Of a stretch of 52,092 nt of DNA, positions 41,237-50,235 are shown piece by piece; position 1 is the first letter of the stretch, and every line of letters starts with the position of its first letter. The notes beneath the pieces are model-generated. The model was not told the origin of the DNA. It did no database searches and was given only the letters and a program-made list of their open reading frames with translations. This DNA is from Pseudomonadota bacterium (GTDB taxonomy: Bacteria; Pseudomonadota; Gammaproteobacteria; Xanthomonadales; Xanthomonadaceae), in assembly GCA_018241125.1 (NCBI GenBank), contig JAFEEL010000015.1:1-52092 (forward strand). The letters are read 5' to 3'. The position numbers and the translations under genes are program-made.

Positions 41237-42142
41237 TCACTTCATGTCCTTGGCGTCGCCGTTGTGCGCACCCTTGATCTGGCCATCCACGAGCTTGGTG
41301 AACGGCACGAAGGGCACGATCTTGCCGAAGATGTCGCTGCGCGCAACAGTGATGGTGCCGTCCGCGGCCTGGCGCTTGACCACCTTGAGCACGCGCTGCG
41401 CGCCGGGAGGCCCGATCGGTATGACGATGATGCCGTTTGGCCTGAGCTGCTTGAGCAATGGCGGCGGGATGTGGTCGACCCCGCAGGTCACCACGATCTT
41501 GTCGAATGGCGCGTATTCTTCCCAGCCATAGTAGCCGTCCGCCTGCTTGGTCGTGATCGCCTTGAACTCACTGTAGCCATCGGCGATCAACTCGTCGTAA
41601 ACGCCGCGCGTGCGTTCAGCCAGCGGCTTGATGATCTCGATGCTGTAGCACTTGTCGGTCAGGTGCGCGAGAAATGCCGACTGGTAGCCCGACCCGGTGC
41701 CGATCTCCAGCACCTTTTCACCGTGTTGCACGTTGAGCGACTGGGTCATGCGCCCGACCGCGTGCGGACCGGAAATGGTCACACCAAACCCGATGTCGAG
41801 AAAGGCGCTCTCGTAAGCGCGCGCGCGATTGACCGGGCGACAGAAATCTTCGCGTGGCGTCAGCAGGAAAGCGCGCTTGTTGTAGTCGTCGGTGAGATCC
41901 CGATTGCGCGACATGGCGTACATGCGGTTCCATCGCTGGGTGAGAAACTCGCGATCTTCACCCCGGTTCTTGACGGCCCAATCGACAAACGCCTCGCGAT
42001 TGGCGATCGGCACTTGCATGTCCCACGCGAACGGAACCGGCACATGCGGCTTTGCGGTGGCGGTACTCGCCCCGGCCCATCGGCTCATGGGTGCGGCCAC
42101 GAGCGCCGCAATGGTGTGGCCCAGAAACCGACGTCGATCCAT
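41237..42142 (-). CDS. pcm: Exported protein-L-isoaspartate O-methyltransferase
   Basis: The enzyme methylates isoaspartyl residues in damaged proteins to start their repair. The 301-residue protein has PCMT features: TISGPHAVGRM at 122-132, SAM motif VLEIGTGSGYQ at 144-154 and FDKIVVTCGVDHIPPPLL. Unusually it starts with a Tat-like signal, MDRRRFLGHTIAALVAAP, which suggests export of a folded protein. Ordinary Pcm is cytosolic and about 210 residues. It is first in a minus-strand run with the membrane spermidine-synthase-like protein and the secreted hydrolase. Supply of SAM in the periplasm is unexplained. Confidence 0.82.
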   Translation of the reverse strand: MDRRRFLGHTIAALVAAPMSRWAGASTATAKPHVPVPFAWDMQVPIANREAFVDWAVKNRGEDREFLTQRWNRMYAMSRNRDLTDDYNKRAFLLTPREDFCRPVNRARAYESAFLDIGFGVTISGPHAVGRMTQSLNVQHGEKVLEIGTGSGYQSAFLAHLTDKCYSIEIIKPLAERTRGVYDELIADGYSEFKAITTKQADGYYGWEEYAPFDKIVVTCGVDHIPPPLLKQLRPNGIIVIPIGPPGAQRVLKVVKRQAADGTITVARSDIFGKIVPFVPFTKLVDGQIKGAHNGDAKDMK

Positions 42143-42216
42143 TGGCTTGCCCCGTTCGCCCCGATGTCTGCGTGGAGGTTAGCAAAACCGTCCCGGCACA
42201 CAAGCCCGGCCGATAT

Positions 42217-42618
<402 letters not shown>

Positions 42619-42623
42619 TCAAG

Positions 42624-42743
42624 CCGTTCATGGTGAGGTAAGGCGCGGAGCGAGACCGGCAGGGTCGAGGCCGCGATCGAACCATGGTTCGAGACGGATC
42701 GGCTCGAACTTCGTTCTCGACCGATCCTCCTCACCACGAACGG
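42624..42743. repeat. 120-bp element with nested inverted repeats
   Basis: The ends are 15-bp arms that match at 14 positions (42624-42638 and 42729-42743). Inside are a perfect 16-bp palindrome, TCGAACCATGGTTCGA (42677-42692), and GGATCGG/CCGATCC arms enclosing 18 bases. No gene is present. It looks like a MITE-like or REP-type repeat; no target-site duplication was identified. Confidence 0.8.
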
Positions 42744-42785
42744 AAAACAAGTCGCGCTGCTCACCCAGAACGGGTAGCAAGGCGT

Positions 42786-42944
42786 CATCAGCAGACTGTT
42801 GAAAAACAGCCTGCTGATGCGATCCATGGACGGATCGCACGCCAATCAAACACGCAAGTGTTTGATTTGGCGGAGCCGAGTACGGGCATGTACCGGACTG
42901 GGCGCGTTGAGAAAGGGCAGAGCCTGCCCCCGCGCAGGCGGGGG
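42786..42944 (-). repeat. Multi-hairpin intergenic element, copy B
   Basis: Read on the minus strand this has the same order as the element at 19865-20001. A C/G stem (42927-42944) comes first, then a block at about 42867-42899 matching copy A at 30 of 33 positions. A 14-bp stem with one bulge (42840-42872) follows, then an 8-bp stem with loop GTCCAT (42818-42839), then a 15-bp stem with one mismatch (42786-42819) in place of copy A's weak last stem. Stem sequences differ from copy A while pairing is kept. Confidence 0.8.
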
Positions 42945-42975
42945 AAAGCCTTTTGTCAGATATGGCATCTGTCGG

Positions 42976-43098
42976 CGTGCAGTTCCTGCACGTTTTGGCT
43001 TAATTATCGGGTTCTGCCTCCAGGCTAGGTGTGACCGGCGCGCGAAACGTGCATTATTTGCACGTTTTACATATTTCATGTACAATCGTGCATGAAAT
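42976..43098 (+). promoter_or_regulatory. Integrase promoter with three palindromic operator candidates
   Basis: Site 1 at 42976-42992 is CGTGCA-n5-TGCACG. Site 2 at 43045-43067 is a perfect 9-bp dyad, AAACGTGCA-n5-TGCACGTTT. Site 3 at 43073-43098 is ATTTCATG-n10-CATGAAAT and runs into the start codon. A -35-like TTGCAC (43058-43063) and a -10 TACAAT (43081-43086) are 17 bases apart and lie within sites 2 and 3. Transcription would begin about at the ATG, so the mRNA may be leaderless. Repression by the HTH protein encoded downstream is likely but inferred. Confidence 0.65.
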
Positions 43099-44281
43099 GA
43101 GCATTTCGCCCATCACGCCGGACACGAATAGTTCACTGCAGCGGCCGAACCGCGCGGAGCCGGGGTGTGACCGCAGTTTGGCGTTCCTCAAAGGGAACAA
43201 GCACACCTACGCGGCTAACCTCATCAGCGACTGGCAGGCTCAGCTGCTTCACTACAACGGATTGAAGCCGGGATCGTGCCGGAACCACCGAGACAACTGC
43301 TTCCGTCTTCTGAACCATGCGTGCGTCGCCCCGTGGGAGCTGACGAAGGAGCACGTGATCCGCTACCTCGAATCGCGGGTTGATTCGGAAACCGGCGAAA
43401 CGCTTGCGCCCAACACGGTGGGTACCTACTGCGCCGCCTGGCGATCGCTACAGGAGTACATTCTTGAGCCTGAGCGCGCCAATGAGATCCTGCGCGAGTT
43501 CAAGGTTCGCCCGCGTTCTTTTGTCACCGAAGAGAACGCGATCGCGGTCAAACGCGCCAAGCTGAACTGGAAGCCTAAGGGGTGGGCGTTGTCGTCCGAA
43601 GAGATCGAATGCATCGATGCGACCTTTCGACGCGAGATCACGGCGGCCCATCGGATGCACAGCAAGTCGTTGCGTCCCCTGATGCGTGACCGGGTCATGT
43701 TCCACTTCGGCATCCACTTTGCATTGCGGATCTCCGAACTGGTCGCCGTGCGACTGAGCGATTTCAACTTCAGCCACGATGCGACTCTCGATCATTTTGG
43801 AAGGTGGGGCGTGTTGACGGTGCTGGGCAAGAACGATGTCATCGGATCGGTTCCGCTGCGTGAACCGAGCATCGCCAACCTGCTGGAATGGTATGCGACC
43901 TCGATCCGGCCAGGGATGATCTTGGGACGCAAGCTGCATGAGGATGCAAAACCGCTTCGCGATCCGCGTGGGCGAGTTGTCAGCGCGGACGAACTGTTGT
44001 TCATCAGCGAGCGCGGTGGCGTGATCTGCGCGAACGCGTTCCGCAAGCGCCTCGCCGATATCGCCATGAAGTCGGGCGTGTTGCGACGAAAGCTGACTCC
44101 CCACGTTCTCAGGCACACTGGGTGCACCCTGATGCTCCCCCTGTTTTCGGCCGAGATCGCACAAAAATACATGCGACACAAAGGGCTGCGGACGACACTC
44201 GACTACTATCATCCAAACGTGCTGCAGGCCGCGAACGAGGTGAACTGCGCGACCGCACTGTTTGACGATGATGAGGAGTAA
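43097..44281 (+). CDS. Tyrosine recombinase/integrase
   Basis: The 394-residue protein has an N-terminal SAM-like core-binding domain (about 35-125) and a catalytic domain with all six key residues: Arg211 (FALRISELVAVRL), Lys245 (LGKND), His336 and Arg339 (LTPHVLRHTG), His361 (MRHKGLRTT) and Tyr370 (LDYYHP). It is probably active. The ATG at 43097 is preferred to GTG at 43031 because the promoter and operators occupy the sequence between them. The next gene starts eight bases after the stop. No tRNA attachment site is seen nearby. Confidence 0.9.
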   Translation: MSISPITPDTNSSLQRPNRAEPGCDRSLAFLKGNKHTYAANLISDWQAQLLHYNGLKPGSCRNHRDNCFRLLNHACVAPWELTKEHVIRYLESRVDSETGETLAPNTVGTYCAAWRSLQEYILEPERANEILREFKVRPRSFVTEENAIAVKRAKLNWKPKGWALSSEEIECIDATFRREITAAHRMHSKSLRPLMRDRVMFHFGIHFALRISELVAVRLSDFNFSHDATLDHFGRWGVLTVLGKNDVIGSVPLREPSIANLLEWYATSIRPGMILGRKLHEDAKPLRDPRGRVVSADELLFISERGGVICANAFRKRLADIAMKSGVLRRKLTPHVLRHTGCTLMLPLFSAEIAQKYMRHKGLRTTLDYYHPNVLQAANEVNCATALFDDDEE

Positions 44282-44288
44282 TCAAGGC

Positions 44289-44765
44289 ATGAAGATCAAG
44301 TTGAAAAATCGGATCGATGTCCTCATGCGCGACTGCGGCGTGCGAACCGTCGAGGAACTGTCCCGGCGTCTGAGCAGGAATCAGGACTACTCGATTACAC
44401 GGACACCGCTCAGCCGCAAGGTCAACAGCGATGATGTGCAGCTACCGCTCTCGCTGATCGAAGCCCTGTGCAATGAACTGCAATGTCTGCCCGGGGATCT
44501 ATTCCAGATCGATGTTGTGGACGCGACGCCGGAATGGGTCGAAGAAATCCAGTCCCGCGTGCCGCCGTTCCGGTACGGATCGATGCGAATGCGCAAGCCG
44601 GGTGAGCTAGGCAGTGCGTCGGATGCGACCCCCGAAGCGCCGGTGGCCGTTGCAGGTCCCGTGCAAAGTAGACCGCGAGCGTCCAAGCCCGTCGATCCCA
44701 CGGACGATGGACTGGCTGGCCCCAAAGTGACCCACCTTGATGTCTCGAAGCTCAAAAAACGCTAA
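44289..44765 (+). CDS. Small HTH (Xre/YozG-like) DNA-binding protein
   Basis: The 158-residue protein has a Cro/CI-type helix-turn-helix in the first 75 residues (MKIKLKNRIDVLMRDCGVRT then LSLIEALCNELQCLPGDLFQ). A basic, Pro/Ala-rich tail without a recognised domain follows. AGGAG at 44274-44278 lies 10 bases before this ATG. It follows the integrase by seven bases and overlaps the next gene by 26, so the three are one transcriptional unit. It is the best candidate for binding the palindromes upstream of the integrase. An excisionase-like role is an alternative. Confidence 0.75.
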   Translation: MKIKLKNRIDVLMRDCGVRTVEELSRRLSRNQDYSITRTPLSRKVNSDDVQLPLSLIEALCNELQCLPGDLFQIDVVDATPEWVEEIQSRVPPFRYGSMRMRKPGELGSASDATPEAPVAVAGPVQSRPRASKPVDPTDDGLAGPKVTHLDVSKLKKR

Positions 44766-46074
44766 CCGTCGCGAGGCCACGTGCCGTCTTTGCGAGCAGG
44801 TTTTTACGTGGACCGATTGGCATCCTCAGCGTCACTGCGTCATCAAACATGTTGTGCGTCCCGACGGCTGCTGGATGTCGAAGCCTTGCTCTGACCGGGA
44901 GATGTGCGCGCGTTCGCTCGGAGCCAAGCGTGTGGCATCGTCAGCAGTCTTTGAACGGCGTGCACGGGTCTTGAAAGGGTTGGGCACCGTCATCGATGCC
45001 GACAACGCGAAAGTGCAGGGATACCTGTCCTCGCTGCCCATGGAAGACCTGTACGAACTTCAGCGTTGCGCCGTGCCGGAACTGGCAGAGCGCCTATCGC
45101 CGCTCATGGCGATTGGCAGGATGCCAAGGCCGATGCGCGTGCCACGAACGGTCACCATTCCTGCCGAACTTCCGGAGGGCCTCGCCAAACCGCTGTGCCT
45201 TTACCAGGACCGACATCTCCAGCGCTACGGGTCGCTTGGAAAGAAGGGACACACTCGGTCGTACGCCTATGCTGCGCGCTTGTTGTCGGAGCCTCTTCGT
45301 ATGGCCAATTTTCTTGTGGCGCAGGGCGTTTCGACCTTCGATGGACTGCGGCGGCGCGATGTCGTGGGATTCATGCAGGCCCACCCCGGCGTCAAAAAGG
45401 CAGCCATCGATCGTTTTCTGAAGTTCCTCGGTGAGGATCGCCACTTCAAACCTGCCCATCCCCCACGGCCCAGCAAGCTCGGGAAGCCGGTCTCCGATCC
45501 GTCCACTCCGCCGGTCATGTTCACGCGCGACGAGTTGCGCAGGAAGCTCCTGGGTTGGAGGGAACATCGAACCGAACCGGAGTACGTGCTTGCCTGGATG
45601 GTCGCCCGCCTTGGTTTGATGGCGCAAACGGCATACGACCTGACCCTGAATCAATTCGCCCTGATGGAAGATGGGTGCCTTGCGATTCGGCCGGCCCGCG
45701 TTTGGGTGCGTCTGCCCAAGGCGGTTGGGGCGTCACTTGCCAAGTTGATAGATCAGCGCTTTCCTTCATGGCGTACAACGGTGCCCGAACGTCTAGGCAG
45801 CATCCGCCCATTTACGACCCTCGTTCCGAACCTGCGTCGATTGATCGATGAGGTGTTTGAGGGCAAGACGCGAGCGATTCGGGCCTCTGCGCTATACGCG
45901 GCGATGCGCGAAGGTCACTTCGATCGCGTGACCCTGACCGAAACGCTCGGAGTGGGCGTGTCGACGATCTCCAAGCTCGAACGATTGCTTTCAGCAGACC
46001 TGCATCGCAGGTTGCCAGCAGAGCTTGTCGAGGCGCGGAACAAGCACATCTTGGGGCAAGATGATGATGGGTGA
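44740..46074 (+). CDS. Zinc-finger protein resembling a catalytically dead tyrosine recombinase
   Basis: This 444-residue protein starts with a Cys/His-rich segment (Cys15, Cys18, then His32-Cys33 and His37), a likely zinc site. Residues about 160-240 (SYAYAARLLSEPLRMANFLV then VVGFMQAHPGVKKAAIDRFL) look like a recombinase core-binding domain. The region VLAWMVARLGLMAQTAYDLT aligns in style with the catalytic-Arg motif GLRxxE, but the Arg and the later HxxR and Tyr are missing. A C-terminal HTH-like part is TLTETLGVGVSTISKLERLL. I do not recognise a named family. The ATG at 44740 overlaps the upstream gene by 26 bases. It may be a DNA-binding partner of the integrase; this is inferred from form only. 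Confidence 0.6.
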   Translation: MSRSSKNANRREATCRLCEQVFTWTDWHPQRHCVIKHVVRPDGCWMSKPCSDREMCARSLGAKRVASSAVFERRARVLKGLGTVIDADNAKVQGYLSSLPMEDLYELQRCAVPELAERLSPLMAIGRMPRPMRVPRTVTIPAELPEGLAKPLCLYQDRHLQRYGSLGKKGHTRSYAYAARLLSEPLRMANFLVAQGVSTFDGLRRRDVVGFMQAHPGVKKAAIDRFLKFLGEDRHFKPAHPPRPSKLGKPVSDPSTPPVMFTRDELRRKLLGWREHRTEPEYVLAWMVARLGLMAQTAYDLTLNQFALMEDGCLAIRPARVWVRLPKAVGASLAKLIDQRFPSWRTTVPERLGSIRPFTTLVPNLRRLIDEVFEGKTRAIRASALYAAMREGHFDRVTLTETLGVGVSTISKLERLLSADLHRRLPAELVEARNKHILGQDDDG

Positions 46075-46372
46075 GGCCTGCTGGTGGGTCTACCTTCTCG
46101 AATGTCGGTCTGGCCGGATCTACACGGGCGTCACCCCGATCCTCGAACGTCGAATGGCGGCGCATCGTCGCGGGCGTGGAGCGCGATTCACCAAGATGGA
46201 TCCGCCCGTTCGATTGCTCGCCGCCAAGCCGTTTCCGAACAAAATCGAAGCCCTGAAGATCGAACGTCAGGTGAAGGGTGTGGGTGCGGCGCACAAGCGG
46301 GCTCTTGCCGTTGATTGGTCACAGCAAAATCCGATCGACGAGCGCGCCCAGAAAGCGCTTTCGCTCGATTAG
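46061..46372 (+). CDS. Small GIY-YIG domain protein
   Basis: The 103-residue product has a GIY-YIG nuclease fold: WVYLLECRSGRIYTGVT (the two Tyr motifs), LERRMAAH with the conserved Arg, and EALKIERQVKG with the Glu. It resembles the YhbQ/UPF0213 group of small single-domain proteins, of poorly known function. The first of three consecutive ATGs (46061) is used; 46064 and 46067 are equally possible. It overlaps the preceding gene by 14 bases. Its 3' end overlaps the convergent HipA-like gene by 54 bases, which could allow antisense interference. Confidence 0.85.
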   Translation: MMMGEACWWVYLLECRSGRIYTGVTPILERRMAAHRRGRGARFTKMDPPVRLLAAKPFPNKIEALKIERQVKGVGAAHKRALAVDWSQQNPIDERAQKALSLD

Positions 46373-47113
46373 CGTGGTGTGGGTGGCCACTTGATCAACG
46401 ACGGTCACGTTGCCTACTGTGTCGTCATAGGTGGTCGCCGAGAGGATCGCCCAGTCCGGCATCGAGGTGATGCGCTCGACCATCGCGCCGCAATAGCGGG
46501 CGTGCACCAGCTTCTGAAACGGATGGAACGCCGGGAAGTCGGGACGCGCCAGGCATTCCAGCGACCGATCCACCGTGGCGCGGCACGCCAGCAGCGAGGA
46601 TCCCTGATCCAGAGCGAACATCACGCCGCGATCCTTCGCGCCCAGATCGGCCTTGAAGTTCAGGGCGCGATCTTCGTTGCCGATCCACAGATCGAACACC
46701 GCCAGATCTGCTGTCTCCTTGGGGTACTTTTGTGCCAGCAACGTCATGGCCCGTGCGTGACCGGCCGTCTGATACATCCCCTCCGGGAGGGGCGGCGCGT
46801 CAGCCGGACAATCATCAGGATCGTGCCGGTCGTCGGCGGTGAAGTCGTAGACATCGAGGCCACCCTCCGCTGCACGGATCGCCGCGAAGCGGAGTCGGGC
46901 GTCGGCCGTGGATGCACGGGCCGGCACGCCGACCACCACCGGAATGCCGAGGAACATCGCGAGGCGGTTGGCCACCAGTTCGGCGTACACCTGCGCCTGC
47001 GCTTCGGCGTGGTCGTATTTCAGGACCGCCGAAAGTTGCCCATCCTCGGCACCCGTGGTGCTTCGGGTGTTCGGCGTCGTGGCACCGGTGATTTCGTAGC
47101 AGAGGATCGGCAC
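46319..47113 (-). CDS. HipA-like kinase-fold protein
   Basis: The 264-residue protein matches the short HipA-like kinase family (HipA_2 type). It has an ATP-binding lysine in AVLKYDHAEAQAQVYAELVA (Lys32), the catalytic loop DLWIGNEDRALN (141-152) with Asp148 and Asn152, and the metal site FALDQGSSLL (Asp169). HipA kinases phosphorylate glutamyl-tRNA synthetase or other targets to cause persistence. No HipB-like partner is next to it. The start is GTG at 47113. It follows hsdR by five bases at the end of the restriction operon. A defence-linked role is plausible but unproven. Confidence 0.75.
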   Translation of the reverse strand: MPILCYEITGATTPNTRSTTGAEDGQLSAVLKYDHAEAQAQVYAELVANRLAMFLGIPVVVGVPARASTADARLRFAAIRAAEGGLDVYDFTADDRHDPDDCPADAPPLPEGMYQTAGHARAMTLLAQKYPKETADLAVFDLWIGNEDRALNFKADLGAKDRGVMFALDQGSSLLACRATVDRSLECLARPDFPAFHPFQKLVHARYCGAMVERITSMPDWAILSATTYDDTVGNVTVVDQVATHTTLIERKRFLGALVDRILL

Positions 47114-47118
47114 GGCGC

Positions 47119-50100
47119 TTACGGCTGCTCAAAGGCCCAAGCGTCGGCGAGCAGTTCTGCCTGCGCGATGACCTTCTCGGTGGCGCCGGGCTGCGCATCG
47201 GGCGGGTATCTGTGCTTGGCCAGCAGCACCTTGACCATCGCGATCATGCGCGCGCGCGCCGACTTGCGGTTCTGCCAGTTGATCGTCGCCGATTTGCGCA
47301 GCTTGTCGGTCAACTCCTGGGCCAGTGCGCGCAGCACCGGGTGGCCCATTTCGCGCACGGCCGACTCGTTTTCGCACAGCGCTTGGTAGAAAGCGAACTC
47401 CTCCTCGGAGAGCCCCTCGGGTGGCTTGGCGGCGTTGATCTCCTTTGCCAGCCGGATCAACGCTTCGATCACTTCGGTCGTTGTCAGGGCGCGGCTCTGG
47501 TACTTGGCGATCGCCTCTTCGAGCTTGTCCGTGAACTCGCGGGCCTGCATCGCGTTCTTCTGGCCGCGGGCCTTCACCTGATCGGCTATCAGCCGTTCCA
47601 GCAACTCTGCGGCCAGATTCTTGGTTGGCAGCTGCTGGATTTGCGCCAGGAACTTTTCGTCGAGCAGCGACAGGTCGGGTTTTTCCACACCAAGCGTGCC
47701 AAACACGTCCTTGACGCCTTCCACCAGCACGCCCTTTGCCACCAGCTGGCGCAAGGCCGCTTCTTTCTCGATCCGCGAGCGCGATTGACCGGCGTGGGTC
47801 AGTTTGATCAGGCACACTCGCACGGCCTGGAAGAACGCGATTTCCTCGCGCACCGCCATCGCCGCTTCCCGCGTGCCGGCCAGCGACTGCGCCTTGGTGA
47901 GCTTGAGCACCTGATCGAGGAATTTGCGCACGCCGCGGTTGCGTCCCTTGTCATCCGGTTCCGGATCGACTTGCAGCACATGCTCCATTGCCGGCCCCAA
48001 CAGGGACAGGGCACGCTTGGGATCGGCGAAACCGGCGTAATCGAAGCCGTGGAAGAACTCGCGGCGCAGCACATCCAGCGTATCGAGCAGCACGCGCAGC
48101 GCTTCGCCGGAGGTGTCGATCGGCTCGCGCTCCTGGCCGGCGTCGCGGGTGTATTGCCGGATGGCGGCCTTCAACTCCTCGCCGATGCCGATGTAATCGA
48201 CGATCAACCCGCCCGGCTTGTCCTTCCAAATGCGGTTGGTGCGGGCGATGGCCTGCATCAGGCCGTGGCCATGCATCGGCTTGTCCACGTACAACGTGTG
48301 TACGGGCGGCACGTCGAAGCCGGTCAGCCACATGTCGCGCACGATGACCAGATCCAACGGATCATCGGGATCCTTGAAGCGCTTCTCCAGCAATTGCGCG
48401 CCGGCGCGATCGGTGCGGTGCGGCTGATAAGACGCCGGATCAGACGAATTGCTGGTCATCACAATCTTGATCCGACCCTTGCCGAGTTCGGCGTCGCCCC
48501 ACGCCGGACGCAGCTTCACGATCTCGTCGAACAGCCGCACGGCGGCCTCGCGCGACACCGCCACGATCATCGCCTTGCCGTCGATCTGCTCCTTGCGCGC
48601 CTCCCAGTGGGCGACCAGGTCGGCGGCCAACGTCGCCAACCGACCTTCGGCCATCGCCAAGGCTTCCAGCCGCGTGAGCCGGCTGACCGTCTGCCCTTGT
48701 TCCTGTTCATCTTCGTCGTCGGTCGCCGCGAGGAACTCATCCATGAGCGCCTGCTTCTCGGCCTCGTTGAAGCGCAGCTCAATGATGCGGCTCTCGTAAC
48801 TCACCGGCACCACCGCCTCGTCTTCCTGCGCGGCGATCATGTCGTACACATCCACATACGTGCCGAACACCGCCTCGGTGTCGCGGTCGTCCAGGCTGAC
48901 CGGCGTGCCGGTCATGCCCAGATAGATCGCGTTGGGCAGCGCATCGCGCATGTACTTGGCCAGCCCGTACTTGGTCTGGCCGGTCTGGGTATCGAGGTCG
49001 GCGCGAAAGCCGTACTGCGTGCGGTGCGCTTCGTCGGCGATGACGATGACGTTGCTGCGATCGCACAGCACCGGCACCGTGGTCTGGCCGCGCTCGGGCG
49101 CGAACTTGTTGATGGTGGTGAACAGCACGCCGCCGGCCACGGCCGCGCCCAGCTTCTCGCGCAGGTCGTCTCGGCTGGCCGCTTGCACAGGCGTGGCGCG
49201 CAGCGACCAGCGGCAGTCGGCGAATGTTTCGAACAACTGGCCGTCGAGATCCTTGCGATCGGTCACCAGCACGACGGTCGGGTTGGCGAACTCGTGCCGG
49301 TCGCGCAGCGCCATCACGTAGAACAACGCCAGCAGCGATTTGCCCGAACCCTGGGTGAACCAGATCACCCCGCCCTTGCCGTCCTTGCGGTGGGTCAGGG
49401 CATCGACTGCGCGCTGCACCGCCTTCTTCACGCCGTGGTACTGGTGCCATTGGGCGATGATCTTCACGCTCGCGCCGCCGTCCGCGCCGCCATAGGCGAC
49501 GAAGCCGTGGAAGAAATCGAGCAGCGTCGGCGGCGTCAGCAGGCCGCGCATCAGCGTTTCCAGTTCCAGTTGGCCCTTGGCGGCCTTTTCGCCGCCGACC
49601 AGCCGCCATCGCGCATGCCGGCTCAGGGACGCACTCAATGAGCCGTAGCGCGCCACCGTGCCGTCGGACAGCACGTTGAGCAGGTTGCAGGCGAATAGCT
49701 GCGGGATGTCGGCCTTGTAGGTCTGGATCTGCTGGTACGCCTTTTCGTAATCGGCGTTCGGATCGGCCGGGTTTTTCAGTTCGATCACCACCAGCGGCAG
49801 GCCGTTGACGAACAACACGATGTCGGGCCGGCGAATCTTCTGTCCGTGCACCGTGAACTGGCGGACGGCGAGCGTGTCGTTGCGCCCGTCGAAATCGATC
49901 GCCGGCACACGCAGCACGCTCCGCCGCCCGTCGGTCTCGATGCGCTCCAGCGGCACGCCATTGCGCAGCCAGTCGTACATTTCGCGGTTGCCGTCCACCA
50001 ACGATTGCGCGCCGAAGCTGGCGATCTTGGCGACCACCGCATCGACTTCCGTCGCCGGCAGTTCCGGCGACAGGCGGTGCACCGCCTCGCGCAGGCGCGG

Positions 50101-50235
50101 TGTCAGGACGACCTCCGAATAGCGCGCCCGTGCCTGCGGTTCGGCACCCGGCGAAACCTCGTCGCCGTGGATGCACGTCCAGCCGAGGCCGGCGAGCCAT
50201 TCCATGCAGGCATCTTCGAGGTGGTTCTCGTTCAT
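47119..50235 (-). CDS. hsdR: Type I restriction enzyme, R subunit
   Basis: HsdR translocates DNA and cuts it when HsdS-HsdM finds an unmethylated site. The 1038-residue protein has the PD-(D/E)xK nuclease (Asp138 in RRPDIVLF; Glu152-Leu-Lys154 in VIELKNP), Walker A TQGSGKS at 294-300, DEAH at 401-404, helicase motif VRDMWLTGFDVPPVHTLYVD, and a C-terminal helical region. The ATG overlaps the fic stop (ATGA). Length is typical, and no frameshift is seen. The much longer in-frame upstream extension overlaps fic and is rejected. Confidence 0.95.
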   Translation of the reverse strand: MNENHLEDACMEWLAGLGWTCIHGDEVSPGAEPQARARYSEVVLTPRLREAVHRLSPELPATEVDAVVAKIASFGAQSLVDGNREMYDWLRNGVPLERIETDGRRSVLRVPAIDFDGRNDTLAVRQFTVHGQKIRRPDIVLFVNGLPLVVIELKNPADPNADYEKAYQQIQTYKADIPQLFACNLLNVLSDGTVARYGSLSASLSRHARWRLVGGEKAAKGQLELETLMRGLLTPPTLLDFFHGFVAYGGADGGASVKIIAQWHQYHGVKKAVQRAVDALTHRKDGKGGVIWFTQGSGKSLLALFYVMALRDRHEFANPTVVLVTDRKDLDGQLFETFADCRWSLRATPVQAASRDDLREKLGAAVAGGVLFTTINKFAPERGQTTVPVLCDRSNVIVIADEAHRTQYGFRADLDTQTGQTKYGLAKYMRDALPNAIYLGMTGTPVSLDDRDTEAVFGTYVDVYDMIAAQEDEAVVPVSYESRIIELRFNEAEKQALMDEFLAATDDEDEQEQGQTVSRLTRLEALAMAEGRLATLAADLVAHWEARKEQIDGKAMIVAVSREAAVRLFDEIVKLRPAWGDAELGKGRIKIVMTSNSSDPASYQPHRTDRAGAQLLEKRFKDPDDPLDLVIVRDMWLTGFDVPPVHTLYVDKPMHGHGLMQAIARTNRIWKDKPGGLIVDYIGIGEELKAAIRQYTRDAGQEREPIDTSGEALRVLLDTLDVLRREFFHGFDYAGFADPKRALSLLGPAMEHVLQVDPEPDDKGRNRGVRKFLDQVLKLTKAQSLAGTREAAMAVREEIAFFQAVRVCLIKLTHAGQSRSRIEKEAALRQLVAKGVLVEGVKDVFGTLGVEKPDLSLLDEKFLAQIQQLPTKNLAAELLERLIADQVKARGQKNAMQAREFTDKLEEAIAKYQSRALTTTEVIEALIRLAKEINAAKPPEGLSEEEFAFYQALCENESAVREMGHPVLRALAQELTDKLRKSATINWQNRKSARARMIAMVKVLLAKHRYPPDAQPGATEKVIAQAELLADAWAFEQP

